Made by a program: the position numbers and the translations under genes
Shown here: one piece after another, positions 44,601 to 53,815 of the stretch
Numbering within the stretch: the first letter of the stretch is position 1
How the letters are laid out: each line of letters starts with the position of its first letter
From: JALORV01 sp963766365
Lineage (GTDB): Bacteria > Pseudomonadota > Gammaproteobacteria > Burkholderiales > Burkholderiaceae_F
Assembly: GCA_963766365.1 (NCBI GenBank)
Contig: CAVXZK010000012.1
Span: 62,001 to 126,000 of the forward strand
DNA: 64,000 bases
Reading direction: 5' to 3'
Notes under the pieces: generated by a model
Told to the model about the DNA's origin: nothing
Databases searched by the model: none
Seen by the model: the letters and a program-made list of their open reading frames with translations, nothing else

Positions 44601-45093
44601 TGCGCTCCACGATGCCGAACAAGGCGAGCAACGCGGTCGGGTTGGGCAGCCGCCGTTCCAGGTGCTCGATCACCAGCAACTCGAGGACGCGAAAACGCAG
44701 CGCGTCCGCGAATTCGTTAACCATATCGGCATGTATGTCCGGCAACGAGCCCGCCAACGCGCGGAGTTGGGTCGCGACCGCATCGACGGCGGTCAGCACG
44801 GCACGGATCTGCTCGAAGAGACGCAGGCTTTCGATCAGCGTCTGCGCGTCATCGCCCGCCTCGATGGCCGCAAACAAGTCCGAGACGATGGGCGGAAGGC
44901 CGGCGGCGGCGCTGACACAGGCATTGGCCGCGCCCATGAAGGCGGGCTGGTCGAGCAGCTGCGGAGGAAACTGCACGCCGATCGATTCGAAGAACTTTAG
45001 CGCCTGCCCGGGCGTGAGCCGTTCTTCGAGCACGGCCAGCGCGCGAGCGAGCTCGCGCGCCAGCAGTTCCAGTGTGCCGGCGCCGTCAGCCAT
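41633..45093 (-). CDS. DUF6603-like large beta-rich protein, copy B (one frameshift)
   Basis: ATG 45093 (MADGAGTLELLARELARALA) overlaps the end of the protease gene. The N-terminal third is helical and shares only loose similarity with copy A. At about 43815 a one-base shift joins LQDGLTFEGSS to LEIRIPQHVSLGPLELRQ. The C-terminal half has the repeating amphipathic strands of this group: SGLGLTVDGGGFKGGGFL, LGFGFTLNGVGGLLGLH, FGPMAKIGWGTPTLLTA and LYWGQNANFLTTVGGFHP. The product is about 1150 residues. DNA 41778-43516 appears identical to 46955-48693 in copy A, but the last ~45 codons diverge again. I assign DUF6603 from memory of the family and have not checked it. Function is unknown; no catalytic residues stand out. 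Confidence 0.65.
41778..43516 (-). repeat. 1739-bp direct repeat, copy within DUF6603-like gene B
   Basis: This block appears identical base for base to 46955-48693 (constant offset 5177). The sequence diverges abruptly at both ends: before TTGACGATTGC on the left and after GGCTCGAA on the right. It lies wholly inside the coding sequence. Confidence 0.9.
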
Positions 45094-46806
45094 GCGCCGA
45101 CCCGGATCGTTTGCGCAGATCGCTCTTGAGCTCGTTGAAAGACATTCCGGGCAGCAGGTCCAGATGTGCCCGAACTTCACGATGTCCGACCGGAGCGATG
45201 CGCTGCCGTGTTCATCGAGTACCTGCAGGATGTTGCTCACGCAGGTGTCGAGGGGCCGTCCGTTGAGATTGTTCGGGATCGCCGTGTCGGGGTGCTGCAC
45301 GGCATTGAGTGCCAATTGGAACAGGAGCGGACCGCCGTTGCGTTGCCAGGCGACCGCAACCCGCCGATTGGTGTTGATCAGCGTCTGGACCTCGGGCCGA
45401 TGCGTATGCGCGAGCTCGGCGTATTTTCGCCCCGGCTCGGTGACGAGCAGCTCGTCCTGCGCGCGCAGCAGGAGCGCGCGCTCCTCCCTGCGCTGGTCCG
45501 CGGCGACGATGCCACCGGGACGGGGATCGCCTTCCGTCGCGCTAACTACTTGCTCCTGGCCCGCCGCTTGCGCGGTCAGGATGTTCATTCCCAGCTGATT
45601 CATGATGGCCGCGATCGGCGCGCCGAATCCGTAGCCGCTCATGTCTGGCCTGGCCGGCTGTTCGACCCGTCCGGCGATGAGGCCCACGACTTCCTGGTTG
45701 TCACTGAGCAAGACCGCGCCCGAGTCCGCGTCGTTGACGAAGTGTTCTTCCCGGACCCGGATGAAGATCACGCCCCTGACTTGCGCCCCGCCACCCGCCT
45801 CCTGGATGAGCGGTTCGTACGGCGTCATGAAGTCATTGAAGATGGGATCTCTCACGATGGGCTGGATCTGAAAGAGCCCGTTGTTCGACGTCGAGCCCGT
45901 GATCTCCACCATGTCGTAGTTCTGGATGTTCGGGTTGTTGGCGGCCAGACCGGGAGCATCCACGCCATGTCGTCCGAAGTTTTGGGAGAACGGGAAATCG
46001 ATCACCGGCGTGAAGGGGCGCTGAACTTCCGGGATCAGTTCGGCAGCCCTCTTGGAACCGCGCTTGGAAACGACGATTTCCGTTTCGCTGCGTACCGTGT
46101 GCACCTTGTAGAGTTCGCGGTTGCTCGTCGGGCCGCTGATCTCGACAAAGTGCTCCGTGGTCACGCCGTTCGTTTGAAACTGGGCTCCGTTGGCGCGAAT
46201 GACACCGTCCTGCCGGATTTCGGTGATCGGAACGGCAACCAGTGTGCGCGGCTGAACCAGGATCTGGCGTCGGGCGTCGCGATTGAAATTCCCGCTTCTC
46301 GAAGTCGTGGACGTTACGAAGTCGAGCAGCCGCACGGTTCCTTCGGTCACTCGCGTTGCGATGCCCCGCTTGCGCACGCGGAAGCGTTTACTTCGGTCGT
46401 GCGCCTCCGCTACCGTGATCGTGTGCGTGCTCCGGACGACGCCCAGGCCTTCGATTTCCCGCAGGTACCGGGAACCGGCGTAGATCGTGGCGATCGCGGC
46501 ATCGATGTCTGCGCTGAACTCGCCGCGCAGCGTTTGGCCGATGTCGTCCGAGCAGCAGGTCGAGCACCTGGAGCAGGCGTTCGTATGGCAGGCGCGTGAG
46601 CCCGGCGCGATGATCGGCCCCGGGGCATTGCCGCTGCGGCCCCCATACAGCAGATGGGCGGCGGAGAGGAACACGACTCTGCGTTGTTCTCCGGGCCGAT
46701 TCGTCTCGGCCAGGCAGCCGAGGGTTCCGCGCTCGGCCGACTCGTCCTCGACCTCTCCTTGTATGCCGCCGCGCAGAGGGTTGTATGTCTTGTCGTCGAA
46801 AGCCAT
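45086..46806 (-). CDS. Trypsin-like serine protease with Cys-rich insert
   Basis: ATG 46806 (MAFDDKTYNPLRGGIQGEVE) starts 3 bases after the stop of copy A. A chymotrypsin-fold triad can be placed: His51 in VVFLSAAHLLYGG, Asp102 in FSADIDAAIATI, and Ser362 in NDADSGAVLLSDNQEVVGLIAG. Between His and Asp is a cysteine cluster (C73, C78, C81, C84, C85). Between Asp and Ser, a motif is duplicated (VEISGPTSNRELYKV at 221-235, VEITGSTSNNGLFQI at 300-314), probably an inserted repeat domain. About 190 residues follow the protease domain. Near 45150 the frame loses one G in a G run; restored, it ends MSFNELKSDLRKRSG with a stop at 45086, overlapping the next gene's ATG. There is no export signal, so it probably acts inside the cell or on its operon partners. 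Confidence 0.7.
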
Positions 46807-46809
46807 CGC

Positions 46810-49800
46810 CTAAGCTCCGATTTCAAAAGCAGGTACGACGTGCAGGGTGCCCCGGAGCGCGGGGTTGGCGGCAATCAGGGCGTCGCGCCGCTGCAGGGCC
46901 GCGCGCTCCGTGCCCATCAAACTACTCGGTTCGAAGATGGTGAGACTGTCCGCGTTGACGATTGCAAACGGTTCCTGGCGCGTGCCGACGTTCTCTGGAG
47001 CGCGTGCGGATTTGCGACGCCTGGCGAACGAGAGCTCGGAGTTTGCGATGACGCCTCTGAGGGCCCAGGCTTTGAACGCGTGCACGTCGAGATCGAACAG
47101 GCCGGGTGAGGGTGACTCGCCGAGCCGCTGCTCGCGCGCCGAGTCGATGTACTTGGTCTCGTACTTCACTTCTCGCGCGGCGGCGTAGCCGGTGCGCATG
47201 CGCTCGCCGTCGCCCACGCGGATGCCGCTCGCGAAGGACTTGAACGAGGGGCTGCCGAGCTTGTCGGCATCGGACAGATCGAAGAACTGCGCCGGCGCGA
47301 ACGACTCCTCCGCCACGGGCGGAGTGCCTTGGGCATCGCCGTTCACCGTCACCGCATCGATCGAGAAGAGGTGTGCATCGGCGGGGCGCTGCGCCCCGAT
47401 CCGTTCGATCGCGATATCGAGCGGCACCACCTTCTGGCTGATGGCGACGATGCCGACCGGGTGCACGCGCACCGGTTCCGCGGCACCGACGGGCAGCTCC
47501 CGCAAGCTCTCGAGCCGATGGCGCTGCGGGGGCTTCTGCTCCACCCAGTTGTCGCGCGCGGAGAGGGCCTGCTTCACCAGCGGCAGCACCACCAAGTCCG
47601 GCAGCGTCGTGTTGCGCGTCTCACCGAAGGTCTTGTTGAAGCGGATCTTGACGGTCAGGAACCAGCACAGCTTCAGCCGCGCATCGCCCTTGGCCTTCCA
47701 CGGCGTCGGTCCCTCGAGCGTGAGCGAGAGGTTGATGCTCGCGATGCTCGAGCTGCCCACCCGCAGCGCCAGCATCGCGGTGACTTCGGCGATGAAGTAG
47801 AACGGGTTGAACTGGAACAGCACATCGAAGGACAGGAAGCCGTAGGCGTTGAACTTCCACGCCGCCGCATAGAGCTCCAGGCGTGCACCGAACTGCGCGG
47901 TGTTGGAGGTGAGCGCGAAGTAGGTCTCGAGCGTGAGGCGCGGGTTCTCCCCGCTCACGAGTGCCAGTGTCAGCCGCCGCAAGGTCGGCAGGTTCATCGG
48001 CGGCGGTTGATAGGCGGGGTGGAAGCCTCCGACGGTGGTGAGGAAGTTGGCGTTCTGCCCCCAGTACAGGCGCATCGCCATGTCGCCGGTCAGTGCAAAG
48101 GACAGCAGCTTCGAGTCAAACAGCGACGCATCGAAGGAGAAGCGCTCCTGCTCGAAGTCGATCACGCCGAGGAAGTTCACCTGCAGGCGCAGGATCGCGG
48201 TGCGCTCATCGGGCAGGATGCCGCGGATCACCCCGAGGATCATCAATCGCACAGGCTCGGGCACTTCTAGCAACAGCCCAATATCGGCGGTCAACAAGGT
48301 CGGTGTGCCCCAGCCTATCTTCGCCATCGGACCGAAGATGAAGCGGCCGCGTGCCGCCGGGAACACCTGGCGCAGATCGCTGAGGATCCGATCGGCGTTG
48401 GCGACGATGTCGACGGGGAAGAGCAGGTTCGAGAGCGTCGAGTCGCGCAGTCCGCTCACCAGCCGATCGACGTTCGCCGTGCGGTGCAGGCCTAACAACC
48501 CGCCGACCCCGTTCAGCGTGAACCCAAATCCCAACTGGATCGGCGTGAACTCCGCGCTGATGACGATGATGAGCGAGAAGCCGCTCTCACCGTTCGGAAG
48601 CTCGGTCTCCAGCACCCCGAAAGCCTTCAACGTGAACTGATCCTGGAACTGCAGCTCCAGCATCCCCGAGTAGCGCGAGAACTCCGGCTCGAAACCCAAA
48701 AATCCGCCGCCCTTGAACCCGCCTCCATCGATCGTCAGCCCGAGACCGGAGGGCGCTTTGAAATGAGGTGACAGTCCGAATAACCCGAGATTGCCACGCT
48801 CGAAGGAAAGATCGGTCTCGAGGCCCACTCGTTGCACGCTGACCTGCAACGGCCCGAGACTCAGCCGGCCGCTGACGGAGGATTCGACCTGCAGGCCCGA
48901 GTCCGCGAGCTTCACGCCGAGCGTGAGGCTGTCGAGAGAGAATGGCCCGAGATCGGCATGCACGGGCAGCGAGACGAGCAGGGCGGAGCTGCCATGAAAG
49001 TAGATGCCGTGCGCACTGTTCCAGCCCACGCGCAGGTCGCTGGTGCCCTCCAGTTTCTTCTGTCCGATGCTGTCCTTCAGAAACGCATCCGCGTCGGCGA
49101 GCGACAAAGTCAGGCGCGCGCCGAGGATGCCGACCTCGATGAAACTTTCGGGCGCGCGATCGGAGTGCTTTTCGATGCCGCCTTGTACGTAGACCTGGTG
49201 CGCCAGCAACCCGACTCCGCCCGGCAAGGAGATCAGCGCTTTCGGTTCACTGACGGGCGAGCCGCGTCTCAATCCGAGCGCGAAGCGTCCGGTGACCGCC
49301 TCGCTGACGCCGGGCGGGGTCCTCACTTCGAGGTCGCTTCCCGCGCGCAGGATCAGCGCCAGCCGGCGCAGCAGTTGCCCCTCCGCCGATACGTCGAGGA
49401 ATGTGTCGTCGAATCCGAGGAACGGGATGCTTGCTTCGATTTCGCCCTGGATGACGGGCGCGAAGCCGAGACCCCCATCGGTAGCGCCAACCGAAGTCGG
49501 ACGCACTCCGAACACCGCAACTCCGAGCTTGAGGTCCGTGATATCGCTGAGACGCTCGAAGAGCGTGATCAACATTTGCAACGTGGGGTCGAGACTGGGG
49601 TCGGGCGACGGCTGTCCCGTCAATGCGGCCTCGACGCGCGGATGCATCAGGGTCAGATGAACCGGCAGGCCTAACAAGCGCATGACCTGGCTGGCGCGGC
49701 TCATCAGCAACGCGTCGGCAAACTCGGGCGTGCCCCAGCCGTACGCCGCGCGCATGTGGCCCGCGGGGTCGGAGAGGAACGCCTTGATGTTGCCGAAGTG

Positions 49801-50322
49801 AACGACGGCGCGCACGTGCTCGAGCTGGAAGTTGGGCGCGTCTTCCGGAAAGAGTTTGAATTCGACGATGTTCAGGAGCGTGAGCATCGCCGTGGTCAGC
49901 GGCGCGTGGTCCGACAGGCGCGTGATCAGCAGCAGGTCGAGCAACCGTCGCGGCAGCTCTTTGTGGATCTGGGTGCGGTCGACGTAGTCGCCGAAGCCGC
50001 CGAGGACCGCCGGCAGCGTGTCGGCCAACTCGTCGATGCGCTCCGCCATGGCGGCGGTCGCGACGCCGAGCTCGGCGACGCGTTGCGCCATCAGCAGCTC
50101 GTCTTCGAGCTCGCTTGGCGTCGATTCGACGACCACGCCCAATTTTTCCAGGAACTCGGTGAAGTCGAGCGCGGAGAGTCCGATGTCATCGACGCCCGGT
50201 GGCAGCGACCAGCCGAGTGCATTGACCAGGCCTTTCGCGTTGCTGCCGATCTGCGTGGCGGAGTCCAGCGCCTCGACAACCCGGCCCAGCGCCGTGGTCA
50301 GCGTGTGGATGGTCGTCGGCAT
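46810..50322 (-). CDS. DUF6603-like large beta-rich protein, copy A
   Basis: The 1170-residue protein is intact, from ATG 50322 (MPTTIHTLTTALGRVVEALD) with AGGAAGG just upstream; the frame is open further 5' inside the previous gene but without family-like sequence. The N-terminal ~270 residues are mainly helical. The rest is long runs of alternating hydrophobic strands, such as PHFKAPSGLGLTIDGGGFKG, ELQFQDQFTLKAFGVLETEL and FSFDASLFDSKLLSFALTGD, suggesting a large beta-solenoid or barrel-like body. Residues ~544-1122 are encoded by the 1739-bp block shared with copy B. No signal peptide or catalytic motif is seen. Assignment to DUF6603 is from memory. Confidence 0.75.
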   Translation of the reverse strand: MPTTIHTLTTALGRVVEALDSATQIGSNAKGLVNALGWSLPPGVDDIGLSALDFTEFLEKLGVVVESTPSELEDELLMAQRVAELGVATAAMAERIDELADTLPAVLGGFGDYVDRTQIHKELPRRLLDLLLITRLSDHAPLTTAMLTLLNIVEFKLFPEDAPNFQLEHVRAVVHFGNIKAFLSDPAGHMRAAYGWGTPEFADALLMSRASQVMRLLGLPVHLTLMHPRVEAALTGQPSPDPSLDPTLQMLITLFERLSDITDLKLGVAVFGVRPTSVGATDGGLGFAPVIQGEIEASIPFLGFDDTFLDVSAEGQLLRRLALILRAGSDLEVRTPPGVSEAVTGRFALGLRRGSPVSEPKALISLPGGVGLLAHQVYVQGGIEKHSDRAPESFIEVGILGARLTLSLADADAFLKDSIGQKKLEGTSDLRVGWNSAHGIYFHGSSALLVSLPVHADLGPFSLDSLTLGVKLADSGLQVESSVSGRLSLGPLQVSVQRVGLETDLSFERGNLGLFGLSPHFKAPSGLGLTIDGGGFKGGGFLGFEPEFSRYSGMLELQFQDQFTLKAFGVLETELPNGESGFSLIIVISAEFTPIQLGFGFTLNGVGGLLGLHRTANVDRLVSGLRDSTLSNLLFPVDIVANADRILSDLRQVFPAARGRFIFGPMAKIGWGTPTLLTADIGLLLEVPEPVRLMILGVIRGILPDERTAILRLQVNFLGVIDFEQERFSFDASLFDSKLLSFALTGDMAMRLYWGQNANFLTTVGGFHPAYQPPPMNLPTLRRLTLALVSGENPRLTLETYFALTSNTAQFGARLELYAAAWKFNAYGFLSFDVLFQFNPFYFIAEVTAMLALRVGSSSIASINLSLTLEGPTPWKAKGDARLKLCWFLTVKIRFNKTFGETRNTTLPDLVVLPLVKQALSARDNWVEQKPPQRHRLESLRELPVGAAEPVRVHPVGIVAISQKVVPLDIAIERIGAQRPADAHLFSIDAVTVNGDAQGTPPVAEESFAPAQFFDLSDADKLGSPSFKSFASGIRVGDGERMRTGYAAAREVKYETKYIDSAREQRLGESPSPGLFDLDVHAFKAWALRGVIANSELSFARRRKSARAPENVGTRQEPFAIVNADSLTIFEPSSLMGTERAALQRRDALIAANPALRGTLHVVPAFEIGA
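46955..48693 (-). repeat. 1739-bp direct repeat, copy within DUF6603-like gene A
   Basis: This is the partner of 41778-43516 in the same orientation. Codons on both flanks encode similar but clearly diverged protein (for example LIAANPALRG is shared, but neighbouring residues differ), so the identity is confined to the block. Confidence 0.9.
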
Positions 50323-50338
50323 GGGCCTTCCTAGCGGC

Positions 50339-52588
50339 TCACGGGAGGGCTTCTTTGATCTTGAACGGCATGGTCTCGCCACTCCCCCGGAGGAGGATGC
50401 CTCCCGTCGGCACGCCAAGTGCTTCCAGGTACTTGTCGAAGTCGCGCTCGGGCGACCACTTGAGCACCTTTTCGGGATACAGCCTGGATCCCGACCCAAA
50501 GATCGCGCCGTCCCGAATTCTTTCTTTGTACTCGAATGCTTTGTGCTTCCAAAGGCCCACCCAACCTTCGGGTGGGCGCGGGTCGAGCTGTGCGGCGGGG
50601 CCTAGGTGCTCTTTCCACAGGATTTTGCGCAGCTCCTTCACCTTGCCCGAAGCCGGTTGGCCGGCGATTCCGTCGTAGAGGACCAGCACGATTTCCGGAT
50701 GACGCGGAGGCTGCTGTTCACGATTCGGGTTCGCATGTTGCGTGAAACGGGCGAACTCCCTGCGCGCGGCCTCACGCATGAACGCTCCGACTCCCGGAAT
50801 GACGAACCCCGCGAGAGACACGGCCAGGACCAGCGGCCACAATGCCATCACGATCTTCGCCTTGTAACTGCCCTCGTCGAAGAACTCCTGGATGGTTCCC
50901 GGCAGGATGATCTGCCATTGCCGTGCATTCATCGAGGCGCCGTCGACGTTTGCCGTGCCGATCGCCACCCACTGGTCGTCGATGATGCAGACCTTGCTGT
51001 GCACGTAGATAGGCGCAACCTCCAGCTTTGGATTGACCGGGTCGCAGGACCACATCGTGAACACGGCCACACGGTCATCGTTGCCCGCCGCGATCAGGTC
51101 CTTGATGAGCTTGGTCTGGTGCGGGTGATAGCCGCCGATGTCCGGGCGCGGGTTGATCACGATGATCACCTCGAGCCGCGGCCGCTCGATCATGCGCGCC
51201 TTGATCGCCTCCACGATCTCCTCGCTGTTGAAATACTGGTCTTCGATGTAGATGTATTCCTCGGCCTTCATGATGGCCCGCTGATACGCCTCCAGCACGC
51301 CGGTCTCTCCGTGCGGCAGCACCTCGGCGTTCGCCTGCGGCTCGGTGAACACATTGCCGGGCAGCGTCCGCAGCACCTGTACGGCCGACACAGACGTGCC
51401 GCTGAGCGGACCTGTCGGCGTCGCGGGAGCCGGCGTGAACTCGTTGTGCGCGCTCCAGATGGTCGAAAAGGTCTGGTCGATGAACTGAACGCAAGGCCCT
51501 TCGACCTTCAGGCTCGCATCGTGAAGCAGGCCCCGGTCGCCCTTGCCCTCCTTGTTTTGTACGCCATGCTGGCCATCGCGGAGCAGGTGATCCGTGGCGC
51601 CAAAATAACCCTGCTTCATCGTCGAGCCAACTAGATAGGCGATTCTGCCGTCCAGCAGGATGAACTTGATGTGCAGCAGCTGCGTGCTCTTGAAGGTGCC
51701 CACGTGGACGTGCGAGTTCTGGAAGTACTTGCGCAGCTCGTCCGCACCATCGGCCTTGTTGAACAGGTAGTTGAACAGGTGGCCGCCGATTTCGTCTTCG
51801 AGCTCCCAGACGAGCACATGGACCGGCACGAGGTGCGGAGGCGCCGCCTGCGCCTTGAAGATCTCCCCCAGTCTGTCGACGACAACTTCGTCTGTACTCT
51901 TGACGGACTTGTAGTCCTTGGTTCCCGGAAACGTGAAGTGGGAAATGAGTTCGCCATCGAACGCCATGTTGATGAGCTTGATCGATGAGACCGGAGTCAC
52001 CGACGTGGGCGCGGGTGGCAGCGGCACCGGCGGCGGCACCGGCAAAGGCCGCGGCGGCAGGCCGCGACGCGCGTCGTCATTGACGCGGGGAAACATGGCG
52101 GCACCGTCGGCCAGCCACTCAATCTGATTGCCGCTCGTCAATCGAACGGGCGCGCCACTGGTTGGATTCAGCGTCGTGTGCGTGACCAGCCAGTACGGAT
52201 CCTGTTTTCGCACTTCGGGATCGGCAGGATCGTCAGGATTGTCAGGAGTATCGTCGCCGACGCGGAAATTGCTGCCGTGGATCTCGATGTCCGGTACGGT
52301 CAGCACCGCATCGGTAACACCGTCCTTTTTCAACGTCTCGTGCAGCAGCCGACCGCCTGCACCGAAGACGCGCACTTCGATGTCGGGATTCTCGGCAGTG
52401 AGCCAGATCCGATAGTCGCTCTTGCTGTACGAGATCGAGTACTCGCCGCCGGGTCCGGTGGTCGCCTCTTTTCCGAGTTGATTCTCGATGGCGAACGGAT
52501 CGATATCGTAGGCTTTGACCTTCAGGCCCTGGATGCCTGCCTTCGTCACGGCATCTACGACTCGGCCTGAAACTCCGGTGTTGGGCAT
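50339..52588 (-). CDS. Phospholipase D-fold protein with N-terminal carboxypeptidase-regulatory-like domain
   Basis: The first gene of the operon encodes about 749 residues. Residues 1-80 look like a transthyretin/CarboxypepD-regulatory domain (VSGRVVDAVTKAGIQGLKVK, GPGGEYSISYSKSD). A Pro-rich linker sits near 180-205 (RPLPVPPPVPLPPAP). Two HKD motifs complete a PLD active site: H306-x-K308-x4-D313 in HIKFILLD and H530-x-K532-x4-D537 in HSKVCIID, with IGTANVDGASM after the second. A hydrophobic segment near 600 (LWPLVLAVSLAGFVIPGVGAF) may touch the membrane. PLD enzymes hydrolyse phosphodiesters of phospholipids or nucleic acids; the substrate here is unknown. ATG 52588 is preferred over GTG 52621 as it fits the domain start. 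Confidence 0.8.
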   Translation of the reverse strand: MPNTGVSGRVVDAVTKAGIQGLKVKAYDIDPFAIENQLGKEATTGPGGEYSISYSKSDYRIWLTAENPDIEVRVFGAGGRLLHETLKKDGVTDAVLTVPDIEIHGSNFRVGDDTPDNPDDPADPEVRKQDPYWLVTHTTLNPTSGAPVRLTSGNQIEWLADGAAMFPRVNDDARRGLPPRPLPVPPPVPLPPAPTSVTPVSSIKLINMAFDGELISHFTFPGTKDYKSVKSTDEVVVDRLGEIFKAQAAPPHLVPVHVLVWELEDEIGGHLFNYLFNKADGADELRKYFQNSHVHVGTFKSTQLLHIKFILLDGRIAYLVGSTMKQGYFGATDHLLRDGQHGVQNKEGKGDRGLLHDASLKVEGPCVQFIDQTFSTIWSAHNEFTPAPATPTGPLSGTSVSAVQVLRTLPGNVFTEPQANAEVLPHGETGVLEAYQRAIMKAEEYIYIEDQYFNSEEIVEAIKARMIERPRLEVIIVINPRPDIGGYHPHQTKLIKDLIAAGNDDRVAVFTMWSCDPVNPKLEVAPIYVHSKVCIIDDQWVAIGTANVDGASMNARQWQIILPGTIQEFFDEGSYKAKIVMALWPLVLAVSLAGFVIPGVGAFMREAARREFARFTQHANPNREQQPPRHPEIVLVLYDGIAGQPASGKVKELRKILWKEHLGPAAQLDPRPPEGWVGLWKHKAFEYKERIRDGAIFGSGSRLYPEKVLKWSPERDFDKYLEALGVPTGGILLRGSGETMPFKIKEALP

Positions 52589-53545
52589 GCGACGCGAAGT
52601 CCTTTGGAGGTCGAGGTGCACCCGCTAAGCGAGCGCGTCTTCGAAGGAGAGTCCGATGCCCTCGGCCAGACGCTCCTGTCCGTCAGCCATAATTGGCCGT
52701 GCGCTCTGGAGTCCTCATAGGTGCTCCTAGTCCTGGCCATGCAGTGAAAGCAATTGCCCGGAGGCGGAGGGCACCGCCGGGAGCGACGCGCGACAATTGC
52801 AAGCGACCGGAAACGCCTATCAACTGACACCTTGCGGCGATTCGCAGTCGTTGAGCTAGGTCCCTAAAGCGATGCTGACCTCAGCCAGAGGCAGCAGTCG
52901 GCGGAGTCTGCGCTCCGGATTCAACTGTTGCAATGACCTTTCGACGTCGGTTGGGGTCACTCTTCTAAGTGGCGATCGTGTACCGACGCGACGAGATTGG
53001 TTGCCCCCTCGTGGGCGTGGCTAAACGCGAGCAGCATGCCAAACGCCCGGCAAGAAACGAATGGCGAAGTTCAGTTCAAGTTCGTCGTTGACAACCGAAT
53101 GGGAGTTGTGCTTAGGCAGGAATTTGGTTCCGACCTGATCTGTCCTGATCCGAGATCGGACCCGACAGACAGTGTCCGATCAAATTGAACTCGTTCCAGC
53201 CGGGGGGCGCTTTCGACCCACTGCGGACATAGGTTGCGCCGCAAACCGGACGTTCTGGGCGCCCTCAATAGCGGCCATGCACGGGTCCACCTCTGCAAAC
53301 AGCAGGCGTCACCGTCAGCAGCAGGAAAATTCGAGCCTGGCCCCTTTAACGTTTCTGTAAAGGCAGATGGGTTCCGACTCGCGCAAGCACAAGTTTGTTG
53401 ACAACGTGCGCCACGCGCTGCGTCGGGGTAAGGGCGTGGATGACTTCGTCGATTGCTTAGGCTGAATAGAGCCATCCGGCCGCACAGAGAGCGAACATCC
53501 GCGTGACGCTCCGAGCGTCACCTGTACGGGCGAGATGAGGATCCG
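52589..53545. other. Intergenic stretch upstream of the seven-gene operon
   Basis: About 950 bases without a gene I can support. It should contain the operon promoter on the minus strand, but I could not pick a convincing -35/-10 pair. A short plus-strand frame of ~32 codons near 53369-53465 (ending VDDFVDCLG) has no family match. AT content is higher than in the core region. Confidence 0.45.
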
Positions 53546-53815
53546 CTACTTCCTGCGTCTTCGGAGAAACGCAACGGCAACTAAGCTGCCAAGAAGCGCC
53601 AAAAACAGGCCCACGCCTTTCGATCCGAAGAAGAACTGAGACGCACCGTAGAGGGCAGCGGTTAAGACCGCTAGCCCAACAGCGTAAATGGCAAACGACA
53701 AGCCCCGTACACCTTGCCGATACACCAGCAGACCCGAAGCCACAATCAGGACGATTAAGGGAGCAGCTTGGCTCCACTGGATGTCGCCTGCGATGTTCAT
53801 CGAGTGCACTCGCAT
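53546..53815 (-). CDS. Small membrane protein, possible immunity protein to the RHS tip
   Basis: This 89-residue protein has three hydrophobic stretches (QAAPLIVLIVASGLLVY; LSFAIYAVGLAVLTAALY; VGLFLALLGSLVAVAFL) and a basic C terminus RRRRK. It overlaps the 3' end of the RHS-type gene by about 19 bases, the usual order for a toxin followed by its immunity protein. The frame could start at 53815 (MRVHSMNIAG) or at the second Met, 53800. Membrane immunity proteins are common for pore-forming or lipid-targeting toxins; the role here is inferred from position only. Confidence 0.5.
   Translation of the reverse strand: MRVHSMNIAGDIQWSQAAPLIVLIVASGLLVYRQGVRGLSFAIYAVGLAVLTAALYGASQFFFGSKGVGLFLALLGSLVAVAFLRRRRK

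Noticed and set aside
45140..45160. Programmed ribosomal frameshifting between the protease and the next gene
   Set aside because: No slippery heptamer or downstream structure stands out, and similar single-base shifts occur throughout the region, so an indel is simpler.
31202..52588. Interpretation of the large operon as a type VI or contractile injection cluster
   Set aside because: No sheath, tube, baseplate, VgrG, PAAR or ClpV-like protein could be recognised; PLD and giant proteins alone are not enough.
53367..53465. Short plus-strand frame ending VDDFVDCLG
   Set aside because: About 32 codons, no ribosome site and no family match; might be a gene remnant but cannot be supported.
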